A DNA stretch of 64,000 nt, taken from NCBI GenBank assembly GCA_030762935.1, contig CM060884.1:77019696-77083695 (forward strand), written 5' to 3'. The notes beneath the pieces are model-generated. The model had not been told where the DNA came from and made no database searches. It was given only the letters and a program-made list of their open reading frames with translations. A program made the translations under genes and the position numbers. The DNA comes from Hymenopus coronatus. Lineage: Eukaryota; Arthropoda; Insecta; Mantodea; Hymenopodidae. Positions 1 through 12,150 of this stretch are shown here, piece after piece. Position 1 is the first letter of the stretch, and each line of letters starts with the position of its first letter.

Positions 1-3000
1 TGAGTGTGTAGTGTGTGTGTCTGTGTGTGACTGTTTGTATCTGAGTGTGTAGTGTGTGTGTCTGTGTGTGACTGTTTGTATCTGAGTGTGTAGTGTGTGT
101 GTCTGTGTGTGACTGTTTGTATCTGAGTGTGTAGTGTGTGTGTCTGTGTGTGACTGTTTGTATCTGAGTGTGTAGTGTGTGTGTCTGTGTGTGACTGTTT
201 GTATCTGAGTGTGTAGTGTGTGTGTCTGTGTGTGACTGTTTGTATCTGAGTGTGTAGTGTGTGTGTCTGTGTGTGACTGTTTGTATCTGAGTGTGTAGTG
301 TGTGTGTCTGTGTGTGACTGTTTGTATCTGAGTGTGTAGTGTGTGTGTCTGTGTGTGACTGTTTGTATCTGAGTGTGTAGTGTGTGTGTCTGTGTGTGAC
401 TGTTTGTATCTGAGTGTGTAGTGTGTGTGTCTGTGTGTGACTGTTTGTATCTGAGTGTGTAGTGTGTGTGTCTGTGTGTGACTGTTTGTATCTGAGTGTG
501 TTGTGTGTGTGTCTGTGTGTGACTGTTTGTATCTGAGTGTGTAGTGTGTGTCTGTCTGTGTGTGACTGTGTTTGTATCTGAGTGTGTAGTGTGTGTGTCT
601 GTGTGTGACTGTGTTTGTATCTGAGTGTGTAGTGTGTGTGTCTGTGTGTGACTGTGTTTGTATCTGAGTGTGTAGTGTGTGTGTCTGTGTGTGACTGTGT
701 TTGTATCTGAGTGTGTAGTGTGTGTGTCTGTGTGTGACTGTGTTTGTATCTGAGTGTGTAGTGTGTGTCTGTCTGTGTGTGACTGTGTTTGTATCTGAGT
801 GTGTATTGTGTGTCTGTCTGTGTGTGACTGTGTTTGTATCTGAGTGTGTAGTGTGTGTCTGTCTGTGTGTGACTGTGTTTGTATCTGAGTGTGTATTGTG
901 TGTCTGTCTGTGTGTGACTGTGTTTGTATCTGAGTGTGTATTGTGTGTCTGTCTGTGTGTGACTGTGTTTGTATCTGAGTGTGTAGTGTGTGTCTGTCTG
1001 TGTGTGACTGTGTTTGTATCTGAGTGTGTATTGTGTGTCTGTCTGTGTGTGACTGTGTTTGTATCTGAGTGTGTAGTGTGTGTGTCTGTGTGTGACTGTG
1101 TTTGTATCTGAGTGTGTAGTGTGTGTGTCTGTGTGTGACTGTGTTTGTATCTGAGTGTGTATTGTGTGTCTGTCTGTGTGTGACTGTGTTTGTATCTGAG
1201 TGTGTATTGTGTGTCTGTCTGTGTGTGACTGTGTTTGTATCTGAGTGTGTATTGTGTGTCTGTCTGTGTGTGACTGTGTTTGTATCTGAGTGTGTTGTGT
1301 GTGTCTGTCTGTGTGTGACTGTGTTTGTATCTGAGTGTGTATTGTGTGTGTCCGTCTTTGTGTGACTGTTTGTATCTGAGTGTGTTGTGTGTGTCTGTCT
1401 GTGTGTGACTGTGTTTGTATCTGAGTGTGTTGTGTGTGTCTGTCTGTGTGTGACTGTGTTTGTATCTGAGTGTGTTGTGTGTGTCTGTCTGTGTGTGACT
1501 GTGTTTGTATCTGAGTGTGTTGTGTGTATGTCTGTGTGTGACTGTGTTTGTATCTGAGTGTGTTGTGTGTGTGTCTGTGTGTGACTGTGTTTGTATCTGA
1601 GTGTGTTGTGTGTGTCTGTCTGTGTGTGACTGTGTTTGTATCTGAGTGTGTTGTGTGTGTCTTTGTGTGACTGTGTTTGTATCTGAATGTGTAGTGTGTG
1701 TTTGTCTGTGTGTGAATGTGTTTGTATCTGAGTGTGTTGTGTGTGTCTGTGTGTGAATGTGTTTGTATCTGAGTGTGTTGTGTGTGTCTGTGTGTGAATG
1801 TGTTTGTATCTGAGTGTGTTGTGTGTGTCTGTCTGTGTGTGACTGTGTTTGTGTATGAGTGTGTTGTGTGTGACTGTGTTTGTATCTGAGTGTGTTGTGT
1901 GAGTTTGTCTGTGTGTGACTGTGTTTGTATCTGAATGTGTAGTGTGTGTCTGTCTGTGTGTGACTGTGTTTGTATCTGAGTGTGTTGTGTGTATCTGTCT
2001 GTGTGTGACTGTGTTTGTATCTGAGTGTGTAGTGTGTGTCTGTATGTGTATATGTGTGTGACTGTGTTTGTATCTGAGTGTGTTGTGTGTGACTGTGTTT
2101 GTATCTGAGTGTGTTGTGTGTGACTGTGTTTGTATCTGAGTTTGTTGTGTGTGTCTTATTGTGTGTGACTGTGTTTGTATCTGAGTTTGTTGTGTGTGTC
2201 TGTCTGTGGGTGACTGTTTGTATCTGAGTTTGTTGTGTGTGTCTGTATGTGTGTGACTGTGTTTGTATCTGAGTTTGTTGTGTGTGTCTGTCTGTGTGTG
2301 ACTGTGTTTGTATCTGAGTTTGTTGTGTGTGTCTGTCTGTGTGTGACTGTGTTTGTATCTGAGTTTGTTGTGTGTGTCGGTCTGTGTGTGACTGTGTTTG
2401 TATCTGAGTTTGTTGTGTGTGTCTGTCTGTGTGTGACTGTTTGTATCTGAGTTTGTTGTGTGTGTCTGTATGTGTGTGACTGTGTTTGTTTGTGAGTGTA
2501 GTGTGTCTGTCTGTGTCTATGTGTGTGAATGTGTTTGTATCTGTGTGTGTAGTGTGTGTCTTTGTGTGACTGTGTTTGTATCTGAATGTGTAGTGTGTGT
2601 TTGTCTGTGTGTGAATGTGTTTGTATCTGAGTGTGTTGTGTGTGTCTGTGTGTGAATGTGTTTGTATCTGAGTGTGTTGTGTGTGTCTGTCTGTGTGTGA
2701 CTGTGTTTGTATATGAGTGTGTTGTGTGTGACTGTGTTTGTATCTGAATGTGTTGTGTGTGTCTGTCTGTGTGTGACTGTGTTTGTATCTGAATGTGTTG
2801 TGTGTGTCTGTCTGTGTGTGACTGTGTTTGTATCTGAATGTGTTGTGTGTGTCTGTCTGTGTGTGACTGTGTTTGTATCTGAGTGTGTTGTGTGTGTCTG
2901 TCTGTGTGTGACTGTGTTTGTATATGAGTGTGTTGTGTGTGACTGTGTTTGTATCTGAATGTGTTGTGTGTGTCTGTCTGTGTGTGACTGTGTTTGTATC

Positions 3001-3036
3001 TGAATGTGTTGTGTGTGTCTGTGTCTATGTGTGTCT
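1..3036. repeat. TG-rich minisatellite, 41-45 bp units
   Basis: About 70 head-to-tail units built from TGAGTGTGTAGTGTGTGTGT followed by CTGTGTGTGACTGTTTGTAT. The unit is 41 bp up to about 540. It lengthens to 43 bp when GTTTGTAT becomes GTGTTTGTAT, and to 45 bp where GTCTGTCTG replaces GTCTG. Later units carry TTGTG for TAGTG and GAATG for GAGTG, so variants are locally clustered. The array is already running at base 1. It stops at an LTI module 7/6 sequence on the minus strand. The Cys/Val-rich frames at 722-1365 and 2235-3193 exist only because 45 is divisible by three. Confidence 0.95.
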
Positions 3037-3472
3037 GAATAAAGTAGTCTGTAGAGGCTCTTCCGAGAAAATCAAAGATCTAAATTTTATTTGCCATGTA
3101 TATATCTTTAATATAGGAGATTTTAATGAAAATTCGATAGAGCCATTTTGCAGAAAATCAAACTTTTCTCAGTTTTTCCCATATAAAGGGTAGTTTGTGG
3201 TAGCGGGATTTTGTTGAAAATCTTCGTGTCGCATCTTTGGAAGATATTAAAGCTAAATACCAAGTTTGGTATTTAACAGTCTTTTAGTTTTTGAGCTATG
3301 CTGTCCACAGACACACACACAGACCTTTTTCCAAAAATGATTTTTTTTTTCTTTGGACTCAGCGGGACCAAAATCATGCTTTTCCGGTGAAATCTCGGTA
3401 TCAAATATTTGGGTGTAATGCAATACCTTCTCTATGCTCTATCTATATAGTACGTGTAGAGATAGTAAAAAT
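3037..3472 (-). repeat. LTI family copy, modules 7 to 1
   Basis: Minus-strand partial copy. It reads from the GAATAAAGTAGTCT segment next to module 7 through modules 6, 5, 4, 3 and 2, and ends with the head palindrome region and GTAGAGATAGTAAAAA. Modules 8-10 are missing, replaced by the minisatellite on the left. Confidence 0.85.
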
Positions 3473-4205
3473 TAGAAAAAGGTCCTATGTATGTGTCTGT
3501 GGGCAGCAAAGCTCAAAAGCGAGTAGTCCGTTAAATACCAAACTTGCTACTTAGGTACAGTATCTTCCAAGGATGCGATAGGAAAATTTAAAAAAAAAAA
3601 TCCCCCAGCCTCAACTACCCCTTACATGGAAAAGATTTTGAAAATTTTGATGTTCTCAAAAATGGCTCAAACGAGTTTATTAAAATCTCTTATTTTTTAT
3701 TTTAAGATATTTACATGAATAATAAAATGTATATCTTGAATTATCTGGAAATAGATTCTGAAGACATGTTTATTCTGATTTTTGAATAACTGCTAAACCG
3801 CAAGAGACGGACAAAATATTACTGCTCATAAAATGTAGATCCTCAAAACACACAATTTATGTCATATACATTATTTTCGTGGAGTTGACCGTTTTCAAAT
3901 ATTCCTCGTTAATGGTTTCAGTTTTAAAGTTTTCTCATACAGGGAGTTGTGAACTCCTGGCCACGTAAAGAAACGGATTTAAATCCCATAGCAACCACAT
4001 TTTAAAACATTTGACTATTGGCTTAGTCTAGTGTAGTCCGTTATTTCCCTTCCACTTATAAGGAGCTAAATAATAGAACCATTTCTGTTAATATTTAACT
4101 CAATCAGCATGAAGTAGATGGGAGAATACGATTTTACTAACAATAATTTGTCACATATATGTAGAGGAAGTAATGTGAATGGAACACATCAGAGTTTTGA
4201 AAAAT
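3473..4205 (+). repeat. LTI family copy, modules 3 to 10
   Basis: Plus-strand copy starting inside module 3 (GGTCCTATGTATGTGTCTGT) directly after the head of the neighbouring minus copy. It ends in module 10 (GTAATGTGAATGGAACACAT). The two adjacent copies share one head, giving a head-to-head composite. Confidence 0.85.
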
Positions 4206-5140
4206 GTTCCACGTAAGGGTATACTGGGGTGGGGTTTTCTTTAAATTCTTAGTTGATCATCTTTGGTAAATGCTGAATTTAAATATACAGTATTGTTTTA
4301 ACCAAATTTTCCTTTTTACCTGCTGAAGCACATATGTACAATGTACAAGCAGGCAGAGAAGATATTGTATTCCACCCAGGAAATCTATACCGAGATTTCA
4401 CCGGAAATACATATTTTGAGGATCCATAAAGCATTTTCAGGAAAAAGTAGCGTGTATATGTGTCTGTGGACTGCACAACTCAAAAACGAAAATACGAAAG
4501 TTTAGTAGCTTTAGTACCTAAGATTTAAAAAAAAAAAAAACACCCTAAATAACCCTTTATATGAAACGTTTTTCGAAGTATTCAATTTTCTAGAAAATTG
4601 CACTAACCATTTTGATTAAAATACCGTATATTAAAGATGTATACATGGCATATAAAATGCATATGTTGTATTAATTTTGAATAGCCCCTGAAATCACCTT
4701 ATTTCTGAATCACTTTTGCATAATTGGTAAACCGTAAAAGATAGTCAAACACTTACTAATCAAAAACTGCAGATTTCTTTATAACACTCAGTTTATGTCA
4801 TATGCAGTTATTTTTTGTAGACCTAATCATTTCTGAGATTTTCTCTCTTATTGGTTTAATTATAAAGTGCTTCATATTTTCTCAAATGGGAAGTCCCTAT
4901 CCCTTTCATAACTTTTTTGCTATGGAAAGAAAACGGAATTTCAATGATAGTCACTTTTAAAAGATGTGACTGTTACTTTAGCTTCGTGTCTTCCCGGTTC
5001 TTTACAAGGAAACAAGTAACGAGATTATTTCTTCTAATGTTTATCTCCATTAGCATGAAATATATAAAAATATCTTTTGTAAGAATGACTTAGTTGCAGA
5101 ACAGATAGAGAAGGCCATGCGAATGTTGCAGCTCAGATGT
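4206..5140 (+). repeat. LTI family copy, modules 1 to 10
   Basis: A minus-strand scrap of modules 5-4 (4206-4315) precedes a plus copy. The plus copy begins in the palindrome-like head near 4318 and runs to AGAGAAGGCCATGCGAATG at about 5125. It is more diverged than later copies. Confidence 0.75.
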
Positions 5141-5290
5141 TTCACGGTCACATACATGCACCTTATTCTTATTTTTCTTCAGATTTAGAGAACTAAAACA
5201 CATATTTCCGTTAAATCTCGGTTTTAAATGTTTGTGTGGAATGCAGTACTATCTTTTAAGTATACATAATTGGAAGAGAAAATTAAAATA
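5141..5290 (-). repeat. LTI family fragment, modules 3 to 1
   Basis: A short minus-strand piece with a degraded GTTAAATCTCGGTTTTAAAT (module 2) and a decayed head ending in GAGAAAATTAAAA. Confidence 0.6.
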
Positions 5291-5900
5291 TTTAAAAAAA
5301 GTACTGAAGAAAAGCTAAAGAAGTGAGCTTTTTGTCATTTTCTCTCTTGTTAAAACCCATAGGATTGTGTAGAAGGGTGTGTTAAGTAATGGAGGTCAAG
5401 AAGGAAGCTAACATGGGGGTGGGGCAGCATGCTCTAAGTCTATATCTATTGTTTAGAAAAGCTAGGAACTTGTCTCTAATAACTCTACATTAGCTTGTCT
5501 TTACAGCTGCGTCACTTCAGCTTGAGTGTCGTGTAAATTAATTAGGATTCTGCTAAATACTTACAACTTTATACATTTATTTACATATATTACAATTATT
5601 TCATTTTACTTTAAATGATTCTAAATAAATGTAATTATCAAAAACGTAAATCATTAACATGTCTTACAATGAATCGAAATTTCCTTTCATTGTGTTAACG
5701 CATGCGCAATGACTTATGCCCTTTATAATGCGTAGGACGTACAGTTCAATATAAGGGTATAATAATTAAATTAATAATAAGTCATATATTTACAATTTGG
5801 TCATTAACTTCGACAGTTTTTACTCTGACGTGTGGTTGATAATGCTAGCAAGCATTACCTAAGTATAGAGTTGTAAAATGGGTTTAGTTTCAGAATATTA
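5291..5900. other. AT-rich single-copy stretch
   Basis: I see no repeat, transposon or coding signature here. The sequence is AT-rich with many short A/T runs. It leads into the GC-rich island on the right. Confidence 0.5.
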
Positions 5901-6360
5901 ATGTCTTGTTACCGCTTTCTAAAGAAGCAAAGCTAATATTTGAGATAGAAATCTATAAGACAGTAAGAATGACTGTTTTGACGGTACCTGTGACCAGAGT
6001 CTGGTGTGCTGGTGGGCGCAGATGTGTTTCCTGGCTAATCCCTGGGCTGAAGACGCTGCGAAGTCACTCGACGCTTACGACGATATCCATAACTTGCATT
6101 TCATTACTTCGCGCACTCCTCCTGTCCGATATTGTCCCTCGGGTTCTCCTGCAACTCCAAGTAGCTGCAACCCGCCTCTTACAAGATGGCGACCGGTCCA
6201 GTTCTGCTGCAAAATCGATACAAAGGCTCGCATGAGCAAACAAGAAAGCATGCGCATGTTCGATGGTGCTGCCACTCCAGTATGGGTGGTGGACTGACCA
6301 GTTTTCCGTTCCACCCCATCCATCCCTATTTCCCCAGAAAAGGGGGAGATGCAATCAAAT
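5901..6360. other. GC-rich single-copy island, possible promoter or exon
   Basis: This segment is clearly richer in G+C and CpG than its surroundings and matches none of the repeat families here. At 6183-6194 it contains AAGATGGCGACC, which resembles the YY1-type AAGATGGCGGC element often found at animal 5' ends. The overlapping frames (109 aa at 5906-6235 on plus; 96 and 82 aa on minus) show no motif I recognise. It could be a decayed promoter or first exon of a host gene, or an unrecognised old element. Only the composition and the motif are seen; the function is inference. Confidence 0.35.
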
Positions 6361-6553
6361 TTTAGGTTAAATCACTCGCGTGTGTAGGTAATTTAATTTC
6401 AACATGAGGCAAAATAAACATTTAAGCTAGAAAACCAAAAGTTGCTGTTATTATTGCAATCCCAAACCTGTAAGTATTGCATTTCATCCAAAACGTCGAT
6501 ATATACACTTCATTAGCAACAGTTTTAACGATGTCAAGTAAAATATTGTATAT
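6361..6553. other. AT-rich linker with weak LTI similarity
   Basis: Mostly featureless. From about 6480 it faintly resembles LTI module 6 (AAAATATTGTATATTAAAAA) just before a clear LTI terminus. Confidence 0.4.
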
Positions 6554-6947
6554 TAAAAACACTAATGTGTTCCATTCACATGAATTTCTCTACATCTCTG
6601 ACACAAATTATCATTCAAAAGCTTATTCGTCTATTTACTTCATGCTAATTGGGAAAAAAACTAGCAGAAATATTCTTATTACTTGCTTCCTTATAAGTAG
6701 AAGCGAAATAAGGGAGTGCCATAGGTTAAAGTGATAGTCAAAAGCTGGTTGCTATGTGACTGAAGTTCCTTTGTTTGTATGGACAGCAGTTGACAAATTC
6801 CTGTAGGAGAAAAGTATACGTTTTTTTTTTTTAAAGCTGAAACCAATAATAAGGAATATCTCAAACACGATCAACTCCACGAAAAAAATACATATGACAT
6901 AAATTGTGTGTTTTATCGTAATCTAGATTTTTTGTGTACTAAGCTTT

Positions 6948-6991
<44 letters not shown>

Positions 6992-7252
6992 GGTTTACCA
7001 GTTATTCAGTACTAATACAGGAATTTGTCAACTCTTGTCCATACAAACAAAGGAACTCCAGTCACTTAGTAACCAGCTTTTGACTAACACTTTAACCTAT
7101 GGTACTCCCTTATTTCCCTTCTACTTACAAGGAAGCAAGTAATAAGACTATTTCTGCTAATTGTTTCTCGATTAGCATGAAGTAAGTAGAAGCATTAGCT
7201 TTTTAACAATAATTCGATGCAGAGAAAGTCATGTGAAACAAACACATTAGAT
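6554..7252. mobile_element. Internally deleted LTI element (MITE-like, both TIRs)
   Basis: The left part (6565-6890) is modules 10, 9 and 8 on the minus strand; the right part (7016-7252) is modules 8-10 on the plus strand. The body modules 1-6 are absent. The centre holds a minus-strand module 7 piece and a (CT)n run. The two flanks form a long hairpin-capable inverted repeat, as expected for an internally deleted derivative of a long-TIR element. Confidence 0.75.
6950..6988. repeat. (CT)n microsatellite
   Basis: An uninterrupted run of about 19 CT dinucleotides. It sits inside the module 7 sequence where other copies read GTCCATCTCTTACGG, so it grew from the native TCTCT. Confidence 0.95.
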
Positions 7253-7465
7253 TTCTTCAGATTACTATGCTAGAAAATTAAAACCAACAACCAAGAACAA
7301 AGAATGTGTTGTAAATTATTGACAACACAAAGAAGTGTAGGTATATGCCACAAATTGTGTGTTTTACCGCAAGTTTTTGTCTTTCTCACGTTTAGCACAT
7401 TCGTGTCACGTTCTTGGAAAATAGGCACTATACCTATAGTTTAACTTCGTTACATAACTAATGCT
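7253..7465 (-). repeat. LTI family fragment, modules 8 to 7
   Basis: Minus-strand piece with ACAAATTGTGTGTTTTACCG, followed by about 75 bases (7390-7465) that I cannot place. Confidence 0.6.
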
Positions 7466-8295
7466 TTTCGATTTTACTTTCTCTACATAGTACATGGTTT
7501 GTAGGTTGAGAAGTTATTGTAATGCACCCAAAAATTCGATACCGAGATTTCACCGGAAATACATGTATTGGGTTCCCCTGAATCCAAAAAAAAACATTTT
7601 TGGAAAAATGTCCGTGTGTGTCTGTGGACAGCATAGCTCAAAAACGAAAAGAACTTGGTATTTAAGTTTGGTATCTTCCAAGGATGCGACACGAAGATTT
7701 TCAAAAAAAAAAAAAAATCCCCCCACCCCCAACTACCGTTTACATGGAACTTTTTTCGAAAATTTGGATTTTCGCAAAAATGGCTCTAACGATTTTGATT
7801 AAAATATTGTATATTAAATATATTTACCTGACAAATAAGATGTATATCTTGAATTTTCTGGGAATTCCCTCTGAAGACTACTTTATTCTGGATGAATTTT
7901 ACGGAATTTTTCATAACTGCTAAACCGTAAGACATGGACAAAAACTTATCACACAAAAATGTAGAGCACGTTAAAACACACAATTTGCGTTATATACATT
8001 TTTGTTGTGGAGTTGATCGGTTTTTAGGTATTCTTTGCTATTGGTTTCAGCTTTAATAAACTTATACTTTTATCATACAGGAATTTGTCAACTGCTGTCC
8101 ATACAAACAAAGGCCTATCACTTTAACTTATGCCACTCCCTTATTTCGCTTCTACTTACAAGGAAGCAGGTAATAAGACAATATCTGCTTCTTTTTTTTT
8201 CACGATTAACATGAAGTAATTAGAAGCATAAGCTTTTTAACAATAATTTGTTGTAGAGATGTAGAGTCATGTGAATGCAACACATCACATAGTTT
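7466..8295 (+). repeat. LTI family copy, modules 1 to 10
   Basis: A near-complete body without the left TIR. TTTTACTTTCTCTACAT begins the head at 7466. Modules 2 to 9 follow in order, and the copy ends with GTCATGTGAATGCAACACAT. The C-run of module 5 follows a 13-base A-run. It is one of the better copies for deriving a consensus. Confidence 0.9.
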
Positions 8296-8590
8296 TGCAT
8301 GTCAGAATTTTGCGGGATGTAAGTAACTCCAAGAAACACTATTTTATGGATGTTTTTGAAAAACTAAACAGAGAACTGATGTTCATATCACATCCCGTCT
8401 CTTCTTTTAGATTTGATATTAACGGAGCTAACATATTACAGAGCTTCCAGTCAAATAACTATTTCAATATTTACATTGTGGACAGTCTATACAACGACAA
8501 AACCGACTATCGAAGCTATCTTTATTTCAGCTCCTGAGCGGTTGCGTATTTATACTCAGCTCATGCTCGTTCGGTTTTTAACGCACATTT
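8296..8590. other. Single-copy stretch
   Basis: No recognised repeat. A plus frame of 88 aa (8271-8537) spans most of it but has no motif I know and starts within LTI sequence. It lies between an LTI tail and the CA/GACA array. Confidence 0.4.
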
Positions 8591-11500
8591 CGTGAGCTAT
8601 GCTGCCAGACACACACACAGACAGATACACACACAGACAGAGAGACAGACACACACAGACAGAGAGACAGACAGACACACACACTGACAGACACACACAC
8701 TGACAGACAGACACACAGACAGACAGACAGTCACACAGAGAGACAGACACACACACAGAATTACACAGGGACAGACACACACAGACAGAGAGACAGACAG
8801 ACAGACAAATATACAGACAGAGAGACAGACAGACACACACAGACAGAGACACATACACAGACAGACCGACAGACAGACACACACAGACAGAGAGACAGAC
8901 ACACACAGACAGAGAGACAGACACACACAGACAGACACACACAGACAGACAGATACACACAGACAGAGAGACAGACACACAGACATACACACACAGACAG
9001 ATAGACACACACAGACAGAGAGACAGACAGACACACACACTGACAGACACACACACTGACAGACAGACAGTCACACAGAGAGACAGACACACACACAGAA
9101 TTACACAGGGACAGATACACACAGACAGAGAGACAGACAGACAGACAAATATACAGACAGAGAGACAGACAGCCACACACAGACAGAGACACATACACAG
9201 ACAGACCGACAGACAGACACACACAGACAGAGAGACAGACACACACAGACAGAGAGACAGACACACACAGACAGACACACACAGACAGACAGATACACAC
9301 AGACAGAGAGACAGACACACAGACATACACACACAGACAGATAGACACACACAGACAGACAGACATACACACACATACAGACAGACACACACAGACACAC
9401 ACAGACAGACAGACATACAGACACACACAGACAGACACACAGTCACACAGACATACACAGACAGACACGCAGACACACACACAGAAAGACACACACAGAC
9501 ACACACAGACAGACACACACACAGACAGACACACACAGACACACACAGACAGACACACATACAGACAGACACACAGACAGACAGACAGACACAGACAGAC
9601 AGACACACACAGACAGACACACACAGACAGACACACACAGACATACAGACAGACACACACAGACAGACAGAGAGACAGACACACACAGACAGAGAGACAG
9701 ACACACAGACAGACACACACAGACAGACACACAGACAGAGAGACAGACACACAGACACAGGCACACACAGACAGACACAGACACACACAGACAGAGAGAG
9801 ACAGACACACAGACAGACAGACAGACAGACACACACAGACACAGATACTGACACAGATAGACACACACAGACAGACAGACACACAGACAGACACACACAG
9901 ACACACACATACAGACACACACAGACAGACAGACACACAGACACACACAGACAGACAGACACACACAGACAGACACACAGACACACACAGACAGACAGAC
10001 ACACAGACAGACACACACAGACAGACACACACACACAGAAAGACAGACACACACACAGACAGAGCCACACACAGACAGAGACACACACAGACAGACAGAC
10101 ACACACAGACATACAGACAGATGCACACACAGACAGACAGATGCACACACAGACAGACATTCACAAACAGACATTCACACACAGACAAACACACACAGAA
10201 AGACAGACACACACACAGACACAGATACTGACACAGACAGACACACACAGACACACACAGACAGACAGACAGACACACAGACAGACACACAGACAGACAC
10301 ACACAGACACACACATACAGACACACACAGACAGACACACACAGACAGACAGACACAATCAGACAGACAGACACACAGACACACACAGACAGACAGACAC
10401 ACACAGACAGACACACACAGACAGACACACACAGACAGACACACACAGACAGACACACACAGACAGACACACACAGACAGACACACACAGACAGACACAC
10501 ACACACAGACAGAGCCACACACAGACAGAGACACACACAGACAGACAGACACACACAGACATACAGACAGATGCACACACAGACAGACAGATGCACACAC
10601 AGACAGACATTCACACACAGACATTCACACACAGACAAACACACACAGAAAGACAGACACACACACAGACAGACAGGCACACACACAGGCAGACACACAC
10701 ACAGAAAGACAGACACACACACAGACAGACAGACATACACCCAGACAGACAGACAGACACAGACAGACACACACAGACAGATAGACACACAGACAGACGG
10801 ACACACACAGACTGACAGAGACAGACGGACACACACATACAGAGACAGACAGACACACACACAGACAGAGAGACATACAGATACACACACAGGCAGAATG
10901 ACAGACACACACACACAGAATGACAGACACACACACAGATAGAGATACAGACACACACACAGACAGAGAGAAAGACAGACAGACACAGACAGACACACAC
11001 ATACAGACGGACACACACAGACTGACAGAGACAGACGGACACACACATACAGAGACAGACAGATACACACACAGACAGAGAGACATACAGATACACACAC
11101 AGGCAGAATGACAGACACACACACACAGAGAGACATACAGATACACACACAGACAAAATGACAGACACACACACAGACAGACACACACACAGACAGAGAG
11201 ACATACAGATACACACACAGGCAGAATGACAGACACACACAGACAGAATGACAGACACACACACAGACAGAATGACAGACACACACACAGACAGACACAC
11301 ACACAGACAGAGAGACATACAGATACACACACAGGCAGAATGACAGACACACACAGACAGAATGACAGACACACACACAGATAGAGATACAGACACACAC
11401 ACAGATAGAGATACAGACACACACACAGACAGAGAGAAAGACAGACACACACAGACAGAGAGAAAGACAGACACACACAGACAGACACACACAGGACATT

Positions 11501-11640
11501 TTTCTAAAAATGCTTATTTTGGATTCAGGTGGTTTCAGAACATGTATTTCCGGTGAAACCTCGGTATCAAATTTTTGGGTGGAGTGCAATACCTTCTCTA
11601 TACACAATGTACATAATAGATGTAGAGAAAGTAAAAATTG
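8591..11640 (-). repeat. LTI family copy split by an expanded array
   Basis: GAGCTATGCTGCCAGACACA at 8597 is the start of minus-strand module 3. After the array, ACATTTTTCTAAAAATGC at about 11499, module 2 and the head follow, ending in GTAGAGAAAGTAAAAATT near 11640. The flanks are what an uninterrupted LTI copy would have on either side of its short (CA)n tract. Confidence 0.85.
8604..11492. repeat. CA/GACA compound microsatellite with higher-order duplications
   Basis: About 2.9 kb of ACAC and AGAC words on the plus strand. Unit composition changes along the array: GACAGAGAGACAG words dominate at 8.6-9.4 kb and GAATGACAGACACAC words at 10.9-11.4 kb. Large direct duplications are visible. 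GAATTACACAGGG recurs at 8758 and 9098 (340-bp step), and CATACAGACAGATGCACAC at about 10120 and 10560 (440-bp step). The very long minus-strand frames (up to 948 aa of Cys, Val, Leu and Ser) are translations of the repeat, not genes. Confidence 0.97.
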
Positions 11641-12150
11641 AAAATTGGTTCTATTTGCAAGAGTAAAAGCAGAGCGACAAGAATCGAAATATGACTTCTG
11701 CTATTAAAAAAAGTTTGAAACTGAAACAAGGAATATCTCGGAAACGGTTAATTCTACAACAAATGTATCTGACATAAACTGTGTGTTTTAACAATGTCTA
11801 CATTTTTGTAGCTTTTACAGTTTGCCAGTTATAAAAAAAGCATTCAAAATGAAAAGGTCTTTTGAAGCTATTTCCAGGAAAGTCAGGAAAGTCAAGATAT
11901 ACATTTTATATCTAATGTAGTTATCTTTAATATAACATATTTTTCTTCAAATCGTTAGAACCAATTTTGAGAAAATTGTAACTTTCGAGAAATTTGCCAT
12001 GTAATGGGTAGTTTGGAGTACGGAATTTTCATGAAAATCTTTGTTTCGCTTACTTGGAAGATACTAAACTTAACTAAGTTTGGTATTTAACTGACTTTTC
12101 GTTTTGCATGCGCATCTTTTTCTAAAAACGTTTTTTATCGAGAAGTCTTA
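11641..12150 (-). repeat. LTI family copy, modules 8 to 3
   Basis: After about 60 unplaced bases, a minus copy runs from module 8 (about 11700) to module 4 and the start of module 3. It contains TTTTGCATGCGCATC, a variant shared with the next copy (12840), so the two belong to one subfamily. Confidence 0.8.

Noticed and set aside
722..1365. Repeated CVTVFVSEC peptide frames
   Set aside because: Open only because the local unit is 45 bp; upstream units of 41 and 43 bp break the frame.
8761..11607. A 948-aa minus-strand open frame rich in Cys, Val, Ser and Leu, with overlapping frames of 534 and 293 aa
   Set aside because: It is the translation of a CA/GACA array with no biased codon structure; all other frames are equally open.
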